A stretch of 64,000 nt of DNA from Myxococcota bacterium (GCA_028277885.1 JANQFK010000079.1:62001-126000); one strand, 5' to 3'. Shown: positions 36,136 through 45,015, counted from the first letter of the stretch. Numbers and translations are program-made. The notes: generated by a model not told the origin, from the sequence alone.

Positions 36136-37658
36136 CCCTCCACGCCTCCCTGGATCTCCAGCACGATGGGGGGCCGCTGGGTGGGATCACCCGGCACCGG
36201 AGGGTGGTTGGGATTGTCGCGATAGCCGGGGCGCGGCAGCTCGTTCGTGCCGACCTCGATGACCCCGCTCGCGACGACGCCGCCGCCCGGCGTCCGACTG
36301 AACTCACCGACGTTCACCGAGGCGACCTGGTCCAGGCTCTGGATGGCGTCGTAGATCCGGCTCAGGTAGATCGGCTGACCGAAGTCGATCGCGTCGAAGT
36401 CGAGGTAGGCGGCGACGGCCGCCTCGGCGGCCGCGCGGACGTCGCTCTGCCGGTAGTAGGCCTCGGCCTGGATCCGGGCTCGCAGGTAGACGTCCGCGGG
36501 CGTGGGCGCGACGACCTTCACGCTCGTCGTGGTCATCCGCCTCGCCTCGAAGTGCGCCAGGAGGTCGCGCACGAGGAGCTCCGAGGGCTCCGCCACCCGG
36601 CCGGAGGGCGCGACGTAGAGCAGAACCTGGTTCCATCCCAGGGAGACGGCGCGTGCCTTCCCCACCCCGGGAACCTCGAGGGCCAGGTCCGTGTAGTCGC
36701 CGGCCGTGACGGCCCGATCCTGGGTGCGGTAGAGGCGAGGCGCGAAGAGGCGCGCCGCGCGGATGTCCTCGCCTTCGGTTCCTCCGGACGCGGCCTCGAC
36801 CGCGCGCGCATCCCGGACGTTCGCGAGGGAGGGGCGAAACGCCGTATCCGCCGGCAGGTTCCCGCGGCTGCCGCCGCCCACGCGGTACGTGGTCTGGACG
36901 TAGACGGGGGCGACCGCGGTGCCGGCGGGCGGTCTCAGGCCGTTCACGCCGTCGCCGAACAACACCGTCGCGCCGCCGCTGGCATCCCGCTGCACCGCGA
37001 AGTGACGGTCGGCGGGGCCGCTCTGCGCCAGCGTCCGCACCTCCGTCCAGGTGGTCAGGCCGCCGGGCTCCTGCACCCGGATGCGGATCGAGCCGGGGCT
37101 CACGGGACGCTCGCGCAGCGTGTAGAGCTGATTGGGGCTGCCGTCGGAGATCGCCCGGGGCTCGTTCGTGACGGTCTTCCCCTCGACCACCGGCAGCGGG
37201 AAGAACGCTCGGGTGCCGGCCGCATCGGGCGGCGTGAGCTGGTTGGCCTGGATCTCGAAGTCGCGTTCCGTCTCGAAGGACAGTCTCTCGCCGGCTCGCG
37301 TCTCGGCGACGAACCCGGTCCCGGCGGGAATCAGGATCGGCGTGGGCTCCGTGGCGTCGAAGGCCAGCCGCAGGTTCGCCGTCGCCGGTGCCGGCGGCCG
37401 GATCTCGTAGCCGATGTGCCGCAGGAGCTGGACGAGGGCGTCCGGCTCGTCGGAGGTGCCCGGGAAGAGATTCTGGGCGATCCGCGACTGGTAGTAGAGG
37501 GTCAGATCACAGGCCCACGCGAAGGCGTCGAGCAGCAGGGCGCCGAGATCGTTGTCGTCGGGCGCCCACTCGGGCAGGCTCTCGCGGGCGAGGGCGTGCA
37601 TCGCCTCGCGGAGCGAGTCGTAGTCGAGCCCGGTGTAGTCGATCGCGGGCTGGTCCAC
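36132..37658 (-). CDS. baseplate J-like protein (Afp11/gpJ)
   Basis: A 508-residue baseplate wedge protein. The N-terminus (DYDSLREAMHALARESLPEW, then DLGALLLDAFAWACDLTLYYQSRIAQN) and the middle section (AARLFAPRLYRTQDRAVTAGDYTDLALEVPGV) are characteristic of the putative baseplate assembly protein of contractile injection systems. Wedge proteins connect hub and sheath. It lies 15 bases after gp25 and overlaps the gpI-like gene, supporting a fixed baseplate assembly order. Confidence 0.87.
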   Translation of the reverse strand: MDQPAIDYTGLDYDSLREAMHALARESLPEWAPDDNDLGALLLDAFAWACDLTLYYQSRIAQNLFPGTSDEPDALVQLLRHIGYEIRPPAPATANLRLAFDATEPTPILIPAGTGFVAETRAGERLSFETERDFEIQANQLTPPDAAGTRAFFPLPVVEGKTVTNEPRAISDGSPNQLYTLRERPVSPGSIRIRVQEPGGLTTWTEVRTLAQSGPADRHFAVQRDASGGATVLFGDGVNGLRPPAGTAVAPVYVQTTYRVGGGSRGNLPADTAFRPSLANVRDARAVEAASGGTEGEDIRAARLFAPRLYRTQDRAVTAGDYTDLALEVPGVGKARAVSLGWNQVLLYVAPSGRVAEPSELLVRDLLAHFEARRMTTTSVKVVAPTPADVYLRARIQAEAYYRQSDVRAAAEAAVAAYLDFDAIDFGQPIYLSRIYDAIQSLDQVASVNVGEFSRTPGGGVVASGVIEVGTNELPRPGYRDNPNHPPVPGDPTQRPPIVLEIQGGVEG

Positions 37659-37673
37659 CCGGATCCTCCCGAT

Positions 37674-38036
37674 CTAGGGGATTCGAAGCTCCAGCCGCCG
37701 AGCCCCCTCGGCCGAGCGCAGTACGTACTCGACGACCACTCTGAGCTCCGAGCCGGACGAATCGACGCGGATCGGACCGACGGTCCGGACCTCCGGCATG
37801 TAGCGGCGGAGGGCTTCGGTCACCTCGTGCTTCACCAGCGCCCGGAGCGTGGCGTCATTGGGGTCCTGAAGCCGCCGGTGAACGCCGCCGCCGTAGTCGC
37901 GGAGCATCACGCGTTCCCCGAGGCGGACGCTGAGGACGTGCCGGACGCCGGCCTCGATCCGCTCGACACCCCGCGCCGTGCGAACGCTCCCGCCGCGGAT
38001 TCGGAAGGGGAACCCGAGCCCCAGGGAGACGCTCAT
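37674..38036 (-). CDS. gp25-like baseplate wedge protein (Afp9)
   Basis: A 120-residue protein of the T4 gp25/lysozyme-like baseplate family, which initiates sheath polymerisation. Visible features are GLGFPFRI near the start, EAGVRHVLSVRLGERVMLRDYGGGV (family core, including the E-R-x-M-x-x-x-x-G pattern), and the C-terminal strands RRLELRIP. The ATG at 38036 overlaps the preceding stop as ATGA. Confidence 0.87.
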   Translation of the reverse strand: MSVSLGLGFPFRIRGGSVRTARGVERIEAGVRHVLSVRLGERVMLRDYGGGVHRRLQDPNDATLRALVKHEVTEALRRYMPEVRTVGPIRVDSSGSELRVVVEYVLRSAEGARRLELRIP

Positions 38037-38434
38037 CGGATCCTCCCGAGCAGCTCGGCCGGGAGCCCCGCCGGCGGCGGCCCCGGTGCCGCGAGGGCGA
38101 GAACGGACGCCTTGAGCGCCTGCTCCGTTGGCGTGACGGGCGCCCACGCCTGGAAGGCGGCCGCGAGACCGGTCTGCCAGGCCGAGAGGGATTGGAGCCA
38201 GGCATCCAGATCGCCCAGCCACTGCCAGAAAGCCGGGTCCGTGGTGGCATCGGACAGGGTCTCGGCATACACGGTGGCGATCTGCTGAACGGCCGTTCCC
38301 AGGGCGCCCAGGTTCTTCTGCACCTCCACCTCGTCGACGTTCTTCCCCAGCTCGGGATCCTTCTCGACGAGCCGCTGGCGCATGGCCTCGACGAACTCGC
38401 GCTTGCAGATGGTGTTGTCGGCTCCGAGGGCCAT
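38033..38434 (-). CDS. small CIS-locus protein of unknown function
   Basis: A 133-residue, mostly helical protein rich in Trp, Ala and Gln (TDPAFWQWLGDLDAWLQSLSAWQ). It is not recognised. It occupies the place between spike and gp25 where a PAAR tip protein (Afp10) is often encoded, but it has no PAAR repeats. It overlaps gp25 by four bases and follows the spike by ten, so it is likely a baseplate accessory factor. Confidence 0.6.
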   Translation of the reverse strand: MALGADNTICKREFVEAMRQRLVEKDPELGKNVDEVEVQKNLGALGTAVQQIATVYAETLSDATTDPAFWQWLGDLDAWLQSLSAWQTGLAAAFQAWAPVTPTEQALKASVLALAAPGPPPAGLPAELLGRIR

Positions 38435-38444
38435 GCCGAGGCTC

Positions 38445-39113
38445 CTACGCCAGCACCGAGGTGTTGCCGGTCATGGCGATCACCACGGGCGCGCCGAGGT
38501 TCCCGACCCCCTGGTCGGTGAGGCGCGCCACGGGAAGCGCTGCCGAGCTGCTGAGCTTGATCACCGAGCCCTTCACCTCCACGACGCCCGCGCCGCCGTC
38601 GACGGCGATGCCGGCCTGCGTCAGCTCGACCTTCGCTCCGAGGCCGCTCTCGACCTGGATCCCGCCGGAGCTCATCGCCACGACGTGACCGTTCGCGCCG
38701 TCCTGGATGGTGATCCCCTGGGCGTCGAGCGTGATCACGTGACCGTGGCTGCTCTCGTGGATCTCGATGGCCTCTTCGCCGGACGTGTCGTTGAACACCA
38801 TCACGCTGCCGGCCGCGCTCTTGATGACGCGCCTGGTCGGCGGATTCGCCTCGGCCTCGGACGCCCACTCGCCCGGCACGTACTGCAGTCCCGTCCACAG
38901 ACACAGCCCGGGCAGGCCGCCTTCGAACTCGGCCCACACTTTCGCCCCGGGCTCGGGTACGAAGAAGAACCCGTAGGGAAGAGCCGGTCGAGCGAGGACG
39001 CGCTCCTCCGGCGGGAAGATCGCGGGGACCGAGAGCTGGAGATGGCCCAGGTTCTGGTCGTCCTGGTTGTCCTTGACGATTCCCGTGTACTTGCCGAAGT
39101 ACTTGCCCGTCAT
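38445..39113 (-). CDS. gpV/VgrG-type spike protein
   Basis: A 222-residue spike. An N-terminal OB-fold region (GKYFGKYTGIVKDNQDDQNLGHLQLSVP, then PGAKVWAEFEGGLPGLCLWTG) is followed by repeated short strands (GHVITLDAQGITIQDGANGHVV) typical of the triple-stranded beta-helix needle. It pierces the target envelope on sheath contraction. The ATG at 39113 has GGAGGAG just upstream. In Afp8 the hub and spike are one chain; here they are separate genes. Confidence 0.83.
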   Translation of the reverse strand: MTGKYFGKYTGIVKDNQDDQNLGHLQLSVPAIFPPEERVLARPALPYGFFFVPEPGAKVWAEFEGGLPGLCLWTGLQYVPGEWASEAEANPPTRRVIKSAAGSVMVFNDTSGEEAIEIHESSHGHVITLDAQGITIQDGANGHVVAMSSGGIQVESGLGAKVELTQAGIAVDGGAGVVEVKGSVIKLSSSAALPVARLTDQGVGNLGAPVVIAMTGNTSVLA

Positions 39114-39129
39114 CCGTTCTCCTCCCGGG

Positions 39130-40251
39130 TCAGCGCACGCACTTGAAGTCCGACTTGAAGCCGCTGCGGTCGATCTTGTGGGTGGCACTCGTGACGTACC
39201 AGTCGCCGTTGAAGCGCTCGCCGACGCCCTGGATCTCGACCCGGGACTTCGCCCGCAGCCAGACGTTCCCGAAGGTCGAGCCGTTGGCGCTCATCCCGAG
39301 ACGAAGCGCCTCGAGGGAGTCGACCGTCGCATCCAGGTCGGCCTGGTCGGCCGCCACCTCCCCCACCGTCGGACGCTGGCTCGCGAACATCTCCTGCAGC
39401 TCGCGCTTGCGCGATGCACCCACGTCGTAGAGCGCGCGGATCGTGTCGCGGTCCTTGGGGCTGGCCTCCGCCAGGCGGTCCTGGGATAGCCCCCAGATCA
39501 CGACTTCCACCGGGGGCGCCTCCGCGCTCTCGATGGCCTCGCCCTCCACGTCGACGTCGTTCACCTCCTTGAGGCGGTCGATATAGTTGCTGTCGAAGCT
39601 CGGCGAGAAGCTCACCAGATTGCTGTCCGGACCCATGCGGTAGCGCAGGACGATCTCGTCGGGCCGCCTCAGGCTCGTGACGGAACGCTCGGGCATGAAG
39701 TAGAGGATCTCGTCGCCGCCCTCGTCGAGCTCCACGAAGCACTTGGCGTGGTACTCCTTGGCGAGGTCCTGCAGGAAGCCCAGGTCGGTCTTCCCGTCCT
39801 GGTGGATCGGGCGCCTCGCCACGGGCGGATCGGGGTCGAGCCGGGCCTCGACGCCGGCCAGGAAGTCGTACTCGTCGGCGATCTCCCGGACGATGTCCGT
39901 CACCGACAGGTTGCGCCAGAGACGGTTCTTCTCCACGAGGCCCATCAGGATCGACTGGTCCTCACCCTTGAGCGTGACGGCCGAGACTCCGTTGGCGGGG
40001 TAGGAGACGTCGACCTTCGTGATCACGGCGCGAAGCATCAGCGCGTGCTGGTTCGCCTCCGCGTAGCCCATGTCGACCTCGACGAGGCTGCCCTCGAAGA
40101 GTGCGTCCGCATAGATCATCCTCGGGTCCGAGATGGCGATGCTGACGCCGTCGGCCATCCGGTCGTCCTCGACCACCGATACGGAGTCGACCCAGGCACT
40201 GACGTCCTGGTCCTCGAGGATCACCTGGAAGTACGGGGTTCGGCTGGACAC
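39130..40251 (-). CDS. gpD/VgrG-like tail hub protein
   Basis: A 373-residue protein of the phage late-control gpD family. It has DVSAWVDSVSVVEDDRMADGVSI at the start, LLRAV-like beta-barrel strands, SVTDIVREIADEYD, and a phage-typical DLGFLQDLAKEYHAKCFVE segment. Trimeric hubs sit under the spike and close the tube. It starts directly after the LysM gene with no gap and ends 16 bases before the spike gene. Confidence 0.8.
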   Translation of the reverse strand: MSSRTPYFQVILEDQDVSAWVDSVSVVEDDRMADGVSIAISDPRMIYADALFEGSLVEVDMGYAEANQHALMLRAVITKVDVSYPANGVSAVTLKGEDQSILMGLVEKNRLWRNLSVTDIVREIADEYDFLAGVEARLDPDPPVARRPIHQDGKTDLGFLQDLAKEYHAKCFVELDEGGDEILYFMPERSVTSLRRPDEIVLRYRMGPDSNLVSFSPSFDSNYIDRLKEVNDVDVEGEAIESAEAPPVEVVIWGLSQDRLAEASPKDRDTIRALYDVGASRKRELQEMFASQRPTVGEVAADQADLDATVDSLEALRLGMSANGSTFGNVWLRAKSRVEIQGVGERFNGDWYVTSATHKIDRSGFKSDFKCVR

Positions 40252-40566
40252 CTAGAACCTCCGGGCCCGGGTGACGCGGGTGGCGGGCCCGGGAGCCGGC
40301 ACGTCGACCCCGTCCCCGCTCTCGAGGTCGAGGGGATGGACGACGGGATTCGCGTCGAGGATCCGCCACCACAGGCGCTCCTCGCCGTAGACCCGCCGTG
40401 CGAGCAGGTCCAGGGCGTCGCCCGGGCGCAGGCGATGCCGGGTGCTGGGTCCCGACGCCGTCGGTCGCCGGAGGCGAAGGGCGACGACGTCTCGCTGGCT
40501 CCCGTCGGGCGCGGCCACCCTCAGGATGGGGCGGTCGGCGTAGCGCGAGTCGGGCTTCACGGGCAC
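40252..40566 (-). CDS. LysM-like tail protein X
   Basis: A 104-residue protein with a LysM-type segment (RHRLRPGDALDLLARRVYGEERLWWRILDAN) followed by the VHPLDLESGDGVDVP turn seen in tail protein X and in the C-terminus of Afp7. Such domains clamp the baseplate hub. In Afp7 this domain is fused to the CIS tube protein domain; here it is the next gene, one base downstream. Confidence 0.8.
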   Translation of the reverse strand: MPVKPDSRYADRPILRVAAPDGSQRDVVALRLRRPTASGPSTRHRLRPGDALDLLARRVYGEERLWWRILDANPVVHPLDLESGDGVDVPAPGPATRVTRARRF

Positions 40567-40567
40567 G

Positions 40568-41131
40568 TCAAGAGCCTCCCACTCCGACCGCTCCGCGCTC
40601 CCCGTAGGGCGGCCGCTCTGCGAGGGAGACCGACACCTCGGCTCGGATCGGCTCCAGCTCGGAGTTGAAGAGCGTCTCGGTGATGCTCACGTCCGTCACG
40701 ACGCAGGGGATCACGCGCTCGCCGAGCCCGAGACGACAGGTGGGCGGACTTCGGAAGTGCTGGAGATCGGTATAGATCGGTACGAAGCTGGCTTGGGCCT
40801 CCTCCCAATCCTCGGTCTCGGGATACAGAAACGCCCGGTACTTGTTGAGTTCGGGGACGATGCTGCCGTCGTCTCCCCGGGCGATGGGGACCGATTCCTC
40901 GGCGGGCCCGCTGAACAGCCCGTCGATCCGCACGTTGAAGCTCAGGGTGCGCTCGCCGCCCTGGGTGTAGTGGAGCTGGGGCATGAGCCCGCCCGGCGCG
41001 TTCACCGTCGCGTAGCTCACGGCCCGGCGGTCGGTGATCTGACCCGGGTTGAACTGGAACCGCACCAGGATCTCGGGATCGAGCCCGACGCTGCACAGGA
41101 ATCCCCGGACCGGTTGTCTCTGGCTCAGCAT
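40568..41131 (-). CDS. CIS tube-associated protein (N-terminal Afp7-like domain)
   Basis: A 187-residue protein. VRFQFNPGQITDRRAVSY, the following APGG segment and GGERTLSFNVRIDGLF, with NKYRAFLYPETEDWEEAQ and CVVTDVSITETLFNSELEPIRAEVSVSL, match the CIS tube protein domain of Afp7-like baseplate proteins. It probably forms the ring joining tube and hub. It follows the tape measure gene by 17 bases. Confidence 0.82.
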   Translation of the reverse strand: MLSQRQPVRGFLCSVGLDPEILVRFQFNPGQITDRRAVSYATVNAPGGLMPQLHYTQGGERTLSFNVRIDGLFSGPAEESVPIARGDDGSIVPELNKYRAFLYPETEDWEEAQASFVPIYTDLQHFRSPPTCRLGLGERVIPCVVTDVSITETLFNSELEPIRAEVSVSLAERPPYGERGAVGVGGS

Positions 41132-41148
41132 GATCGCTGCCTCTCGCG

Positions 41149-43101
41149 TCAGCCGGCGCCGGCCGCGCGTGTCCCGCTGCGGAAGTCGCTCTCCGTCCTG
41201 AGCGCGTCGAGACGTTGCTTCAACGCCTGGACGATCTCCTCACTCAGGACCTCGGCCTTGTCGAGCTCGAGTCGCTCCGCGTTGATGTGCACGGTGATGC
41301 CGCCCTGGACGCTCACCGACTGGTCGACCTGCTCCGGAGCCGCGGCACCGGCCGCGGCGGGAAGCGCGGGCGGCGCCGCGGCGGCCTCGGCCGCGGGCGC
41401 CACGGCCGGCGCCTGGGCGGCCGCCTCCTGCTCGGCCTCGCGCTGGCGACGCAGGCGGTCCTCTTCCTGGGCGGCGGCCACCGCCGCCTCCTGCTCCGCG
41501 ATCGCCGACTCCAGCCCCCCCGTGATGGGACCGGCGCTCGCGAACGCGGCCTCGACGCTGATCTCCGGGACCTCGCGCGGCGGGATGAGACGCGCCTCGA
41601 CGTCGGCGCGTGGAATGAGCTCGGCCGCCTCGAGCCCGGCCAGCTCGCCCAGCGTGCTGGTGGCCGCCTCGTTGTAGAGCGAGAGGATCCCGTTGATCAC
41701 GTCGATGAAGAAGTTCTGGATGCTGGTGCCGATGCGGATGAAGGCGTTCAGGATCGCGATTCCCGCGTTCGCGGCCTTGGCGACGACGAAGTCCCAGACC
41801 TGGCCGATCAGCCGGCCCACGCCCTGGAAGAACTCGCCGATCCGCTGCACCTGGATGCTGATGAAGTTGGCCGCTCGCAGCGTCGCGAGCTTGATCTCGT
41901 CCCAGTAGGCGATGATGACCACCACGAGGCCGATGATCCCGGTGAAGGCGGCGATCACCGCGAGCCACGGGTTGTCCCGCAGGGCGGCCTTCACCTCGTC
42001 CCAGTAGATGATCAGCGCGGCGATGGCCGCGATCAGGGCCACGACGGCGACCACGACGAGGACCACGGGGTTCATCAACATGACGGCGTTCAAGGCGCTG
42101 TGGGCCGCAGTGGCGATCTGGGTGATCCCGCTCAGGGATTGGAGTGCCTGGCCGCCCTGGGTCAGTACGTCTCCGATGTTCCCGGCGGCCGTGAGGTAGT
42201 CGTCCAGGCTCCGGTTGGGCTTGTCCCAGATCTCGCCGAGCTCCCGTGCCGAGCCCACCACTCCCTGGATGTTTCCCGCGAGATCGCTGATCGCGCTTCC
42301 CGTGTCCGCGAGGCGGGTACCCACGGCGGTGACGGCGTTCGTCCGCACGTTGGCCGCGGCCTGCTCGACGGTCTCCTCGACGCTCTCCTCGATGCTGTCG
42401 CCGAGCTGGCTGAAGTCCGGATCCAGCGCCGCCACGGCGTCCGTCTCGAGCTTCCGCTCGACGTGTTGCATGGCGGGAACGAAGTCGGGGCTCCCGCTCG
42501 CCTGGGCTTCCGCCTCCCTCGCCAGCTTCCCCTGGGGCCCGAGCAACACCTCCATGGCCGTTCTGAAGACCTCTTCCCCCGAATCGTCGAGGGCACCGCG
42601 AAAGCGGAAGGTGAGGTTCTCGAAGGCGCGGCCGATCTCCTCCTCGCTGAAGCCGAACTCCCGGAGCTGCTGCTCGGCCCTCACGAGGTGCGTGGCCAAC
42701 AGCCTCTCGTTCTGCTCGCTGAGCTGGACCCTGCTGAAGTGCCAAAGGTTCTGGACGTCGTCCCGGATCCCGAAGACCAGGTCCCGGACCAGCTGGGTCA
42801 CCTCCCCGGGTTCGGGGCCGCCTCCGCGCCGCAGCGCCTGGCCGAGGTCCGCCCCGGTCTTGACCTCGGTGCGGATGGTCTGGCCGAGCCGCTCGCTAAC
42901 GACGTCGACGATGCGGCTGAAGAAGATCTCCTGACCCGACTTCGTCGCCAGCGTGCCTTCGAGTCGGTGCTCGAGTCGGAAGTTCTCCTGCTGCACGGCC
43001 ACCCGCAGCTGCTCGACCGTGTGCGTGATCGAGCCCGGCGTCACGCCGCGCTCGTCCAGCATCCGGTTCAGCTCGCTGAGGCAGGCGACCAGATCATCCA
43101 T
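41149..43101 (-). CDS. probable tail tape measure protein
   Basis: A 650-residue protein with long helical flanks and a hydrophobic core of two long segments (LVVVAVVALIAAIAALIIYW and LAVIAAFTGIIGLVVVIIAYW). A low-complexity Ala/Glu/Gln region follows, then a terminal GGITVHINAERLELDKAEVL motif common at tape measure C-termini. Its position just after the tail assembly chaperone genes fits phage tail order. At the rule-of-thumb 0.15 nm per residue it would set a tail of roughly 100 nm, an estimate only. Confidence 0.75.
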   Translation of the reverse strand: MDDLVACLSELNRMLDERGVTPGSITHTVEQLRVAVQQENFRLEHRLEGTLATKSGQEIFFSRIVDVVSERLGQTIRTEVKTGADLGQALRRGGGPEPGEVTQLVRDLVFGIRDDVQNLWHFSRVQLSEQNERLLATHLVRAEQQLREFGFSEEEIGRAFENLTFRFRGALDDSGEEVFRTAMEVLLGPQGKLAREAEAQASGSPDFVPAMQHVERKLETDAVAALDPDFSQLGDSIEESVEETVEQAAANVRTNAVTAVGTRLADTGSAISDLAGNIQGVVGSARELGEIWDKPNRSLDDYLTAAGNIGDVLTQGGQALQSLSGITQIATAAHSALNAVMLMNPVVLVVVAVVALIAAIAALIIYWDEVKAALRDNPWLAVIAAFTGIIGLVVVIIAYWDEIKLATLRAANFISIQVQRIGEFFQGVGRLIGQVWDFVVAKAANAGIAILNAFIRIGTSIQNFFIDVINGILSLYNEAATSTLGELAGLEAAELIPRADVEARLIPPREVPEISVEAAFASAGPITGGLESAIAEQEAAVAAAQEEDRLRRQREAEQEAAAQAPAVAPAAEAAAAPPALPAAAGAAAPEQVDQSVSVQGGITVHINAERLELDKAEVLSEEIVQALKQRLDALRTESDFRSGTRAAGAG

Positions 43102-43115
43102 CGGAAACTACGACT

Positions 43116-43580
43116 TCATCGCTCGTCGGCTCGCAGCGCCGCCTCGCGGCGCGTCCGATATTCGGTGCGGTCGAAGAAGCGGTTCTGCTGCATGTCGAGG
43201 ATCACGCCCTGCGTCTTCTCTGCGAGCACGTCCAGGAGGTGCCCGACGTAGCGCTCGAGGCGCGGATCGAAGCTCATCGGAAGCGCCACGCTGTACTCGA
43301 GCGTCGCGGCCTCCACGGCGGCCCGGTGCGGACCGCTCAGGCCGTACGACGAGACCAGCGCGTCCCTGGCGAGGTCGTCCAGTGCGGACACCGACAGGTC
43401 CATCCAGTCCGACTCGCCCCCCTCTCCTTCCGGCCGGAGCTCGCCGGGCAGCCGCTCGACGCCACTCGGACTGCGCGGCGTCCAGGAGAGCGCCGCCCCC
43501 CGCGCGCGCATCGCCTCGCGGATCTCCGAGACCGGGATCCTCTCCTCCGCTCGCGCGTAGACGGCGAAATCCAGACTCAT
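43116..43580 (-). CDS. small CIS-locus protein of unknown function
   Basis: A 154-residue protein lying between the chaperone and tape measure genes. SLDFAVYARAEERIPVSEIREAMRARG starts it, and a helical C-terminus (FDRTEYRTRREAALR) ends it. The ATG at 43580 is chosen because it lies just beyond the frameshifted chaperone stop. No family is recognised; the position suggests an assembly factor. Confidence 0.6.
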   Translation of the reverse strand: MSLDFAVYARAEERIPVSEIREAMRARGAALSWTPRSPSGVERLPGELRPEGEGGESDWMDLSVSALDDLARDALVSSYGLSGPHRAAVEAATLEYSVALPMSFDPRLERYVGHLLDVLAEKTQGVILDMQQNRFFDRTEYRTRREAALRADER

Positions 43581-43599
43581 CTGCCTCTCCTGGCCCTCC

Positions 43600-43784
43600 T
43601 CAACGCCGGCGGGCAGCGTCGAGTGCACTCTTCTCCCGCTCGAGCTGCTGCGACAGCATCCTCACGTAGGCCCAGCGCTCATCCGTGGGCATCTGCATCA
43701 ACGACTCGTGACCCCAGTGCAGGTGGTAGGCGAGGAAGAAGATCTCCTGGCGGAGCCGGTCCTCCCCGACTACGAAGGTCTTAA
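43600..43784 (-). CDS. -1 frameshift extension of the tail assembly chaperone (T-like, DUF6760-like)
   Basis: After a -1 slip at the heptamer, translation continues for 60 residues (KTFVVGEDRLRQ at the start) to a TGA at 43600, giving a fused product of about 313 residues. The extension has FLAYHLHWGHESLMQMP and ERWAYVRMLSQQLERE, close to the short DUF6760-type proteins of CIS loci. No ATG or GTG precedes this conserved part in its frame, so frameshifting is the natural way to make it. Confidence 0.68.
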
Positions 43785-44540
43785 AAAATTCGAGAGGTCC
43801 AGCGCCGCCGTGTAGGTCCGCCCACAGCCCGAGCAGCTCACCTCGCGGCGCATCCGCACGCCCGGCCCCCCTTCGTTCAACGCCTTGTCCACCTCGGCAC
43901 GATCGCTGAGCGTCAGGCTGTCGAAGATCGAGGTCCCGAGTGTCTGCAGACGCTCCTCGGTGATGGTCCCGAGCCCGCGGAGGCAGCGCGCCATGAGCGC
44001 GTTGCGGCCGCGCGTCGGGTTCTCCCTGGCCGCGGACGCGATCTTCTCCTCGTCCGTGCCCGTCGGATACCGAAACACGATGCGCTCGTGGACCTCGCCC
44101 TCGGGGCCCACGTAGCCGTCCGCGAGCTCCACGGCGACGTCCTCGGGGACCTGGCCGTCGTGAAGGCGCGTGACGGACAGGCTGGCCAGGTCCTCCACCA
44201 TCGGAGTCGCCTCGCGGCAGGTCGGGCAGGTGTACGTGGCCTCCATCTCGCCGCCGAAGGTGATCTCGCGGAGCTTGACCAGCAGGTAGTGACGGTCCGC
44301 CGAGTAGAGGTCCCGAGCCACCTTGGGGCCCGGCTTCTCCAGCGCCCCGAGACGCACGAGGCAGTTCCCCAGCAGCTCCGTGACCATGCGCGCACCGTTG
44401 TTCCGGTAGCGCTTGTCGGACATCACGGCCTCGTCCCGGCCCGTCATCTTCCTGAGCACCGCCGTGCGCTGCACGGCGCCGTCTTCGTCCAGGAAGCCCA
44501 CCGGCAGCTCGCATTCGAACTCGCGTCGAGAAGTCGCCAT
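43770..44540 (-). CDS. tail assembly chaperone, zero-frame product (G-like)
   Basis: A 256-residue protein ending just after a slippery site. It contains two cysteine pairs likely to form a zinc ribbon (YTCPTCRE near residue 105 and SCSGCGRTY near 235) and conserved phrases such as EITFGGEMEATY and MARCLRGLGTI. It begins at an ATG with GGAGGA upstream, 13 bases after the tube gene. Its place between tube and tape measure, and the frameshifted extension described separately, point to a G/GT-type chaperone that loads tube subunits on the tape measure. Confidence 0.72.
   Translation of the reverse strand: MATSRREFECELPVGFLDEDGAVQRTAVLRKMTGRDEAVMSDKRYRNNGARMVTELLGNCLVRLGALEKPGPKVARDLYSADRHYLLVKLREITFGGEMEATYTCPTCREATPMVEDLASLSVTRLHDGQVPEDVAVELADGYVGPEGEVHERIVFRYPTGTDEEKIASAARENPTRGRNALMARCLRGLGTITEERLQTLGTSIFDSLTLSDRAEVDKALNEGGPGVRMRREVSCSGCGRTYTAALDLSNFLRPS
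43782..43788 (-). promoter_or_regulatory. -1 ribosomal frameshift site TTTTTTA
   Basis: On the minus strand the zero frame reads AAT TTT TTA AGA, so the heptamer T TTT TTA fits the X-XXY-YYZ rule exactly. The zero frame stops four codons after TTA. The -1 frame (TTT TTT AAG) stays open into a conserved domain. A runs-of-T site this clean is rare in such GC-rich DNA. Confidence 0.75.
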
Positions 44541-44553
44541 GTCTTCCTCCGTG

Positions 44554-45015
44554 TCAGACGATGCGCTCGAGTCCGTTGTGCGCCAGCTCCACCGTCTGCT
44601 TGAACAGGTTCGCCGATCCCGCTTCGAGGTCCGAGAACTTCGACGACATCACCCAGCCCTCGTAGAAGGCGAAGCGGAGCACCTCCTGGCCGTTCTCCAG
44701 CTTGATGACCGCGCCGTTCCGGCGCACCGAGGACCCCTGGCTGGTTCCGTTGAGCTGGAACATCTCGCTGAACCACTCGCGGAACGTCTCGTCGGCCTCG
44801 CTGCCGTCCATGTTCCGCTCGATCACCAGCGGGTCGAACTTGACGACTCCGCTGGCGATCTTGCGGACGACCGTGGAGCCGCCGTCGATCTGCTCGATCG
44901 CCTCGGTCATCCCCTCGTTCAGACCGGTTACCTTGCTGCATTCGACCCGGCTGCCCTCGATCTCCAGGGCGAAGCCGTGGGTCCGATACGACTCGTTGAA
45001 CGTCAACTCTGCCAT
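44554..45015 (-). CDS. tail tube protein (gp19/Afp1-5 type)
   Basis: A 153-residue tube subunit of the T4 gp19-like family. Its features are YRTHGFALEIEGSRVECSKV near the start, IDGGSTVVRKIASGVVKFDPLVIERN and a late FAFYEGWVMSSKF strand. Hexameric rings stack to form the inner tube pushed out on contraction. It lies 24 bases after the second sheath. It is the only tube gene seen; many related loci carry two. Confidence 0.88.
   Translation of the reverse strand: MAELTFNESYRTHGFALEIEGSRVECSKVTGLNEGMTEAIEQIDGGSTVVRKIASGVVKFDPLVIERNMDGSEADETFREWFSEMFQLNGTSQGSSVRRNGAVIKLENGQEVLRFAFYEGWVMSSKFSDLEAGSANLFKQTVELAHNGLERIV

Noticed and set aside
38033..38434. PAAR tip protein between spike and gp25
   Set aside because: The protein is helical and Trp-rich with no PAAR repeats; only its position is suggestive.
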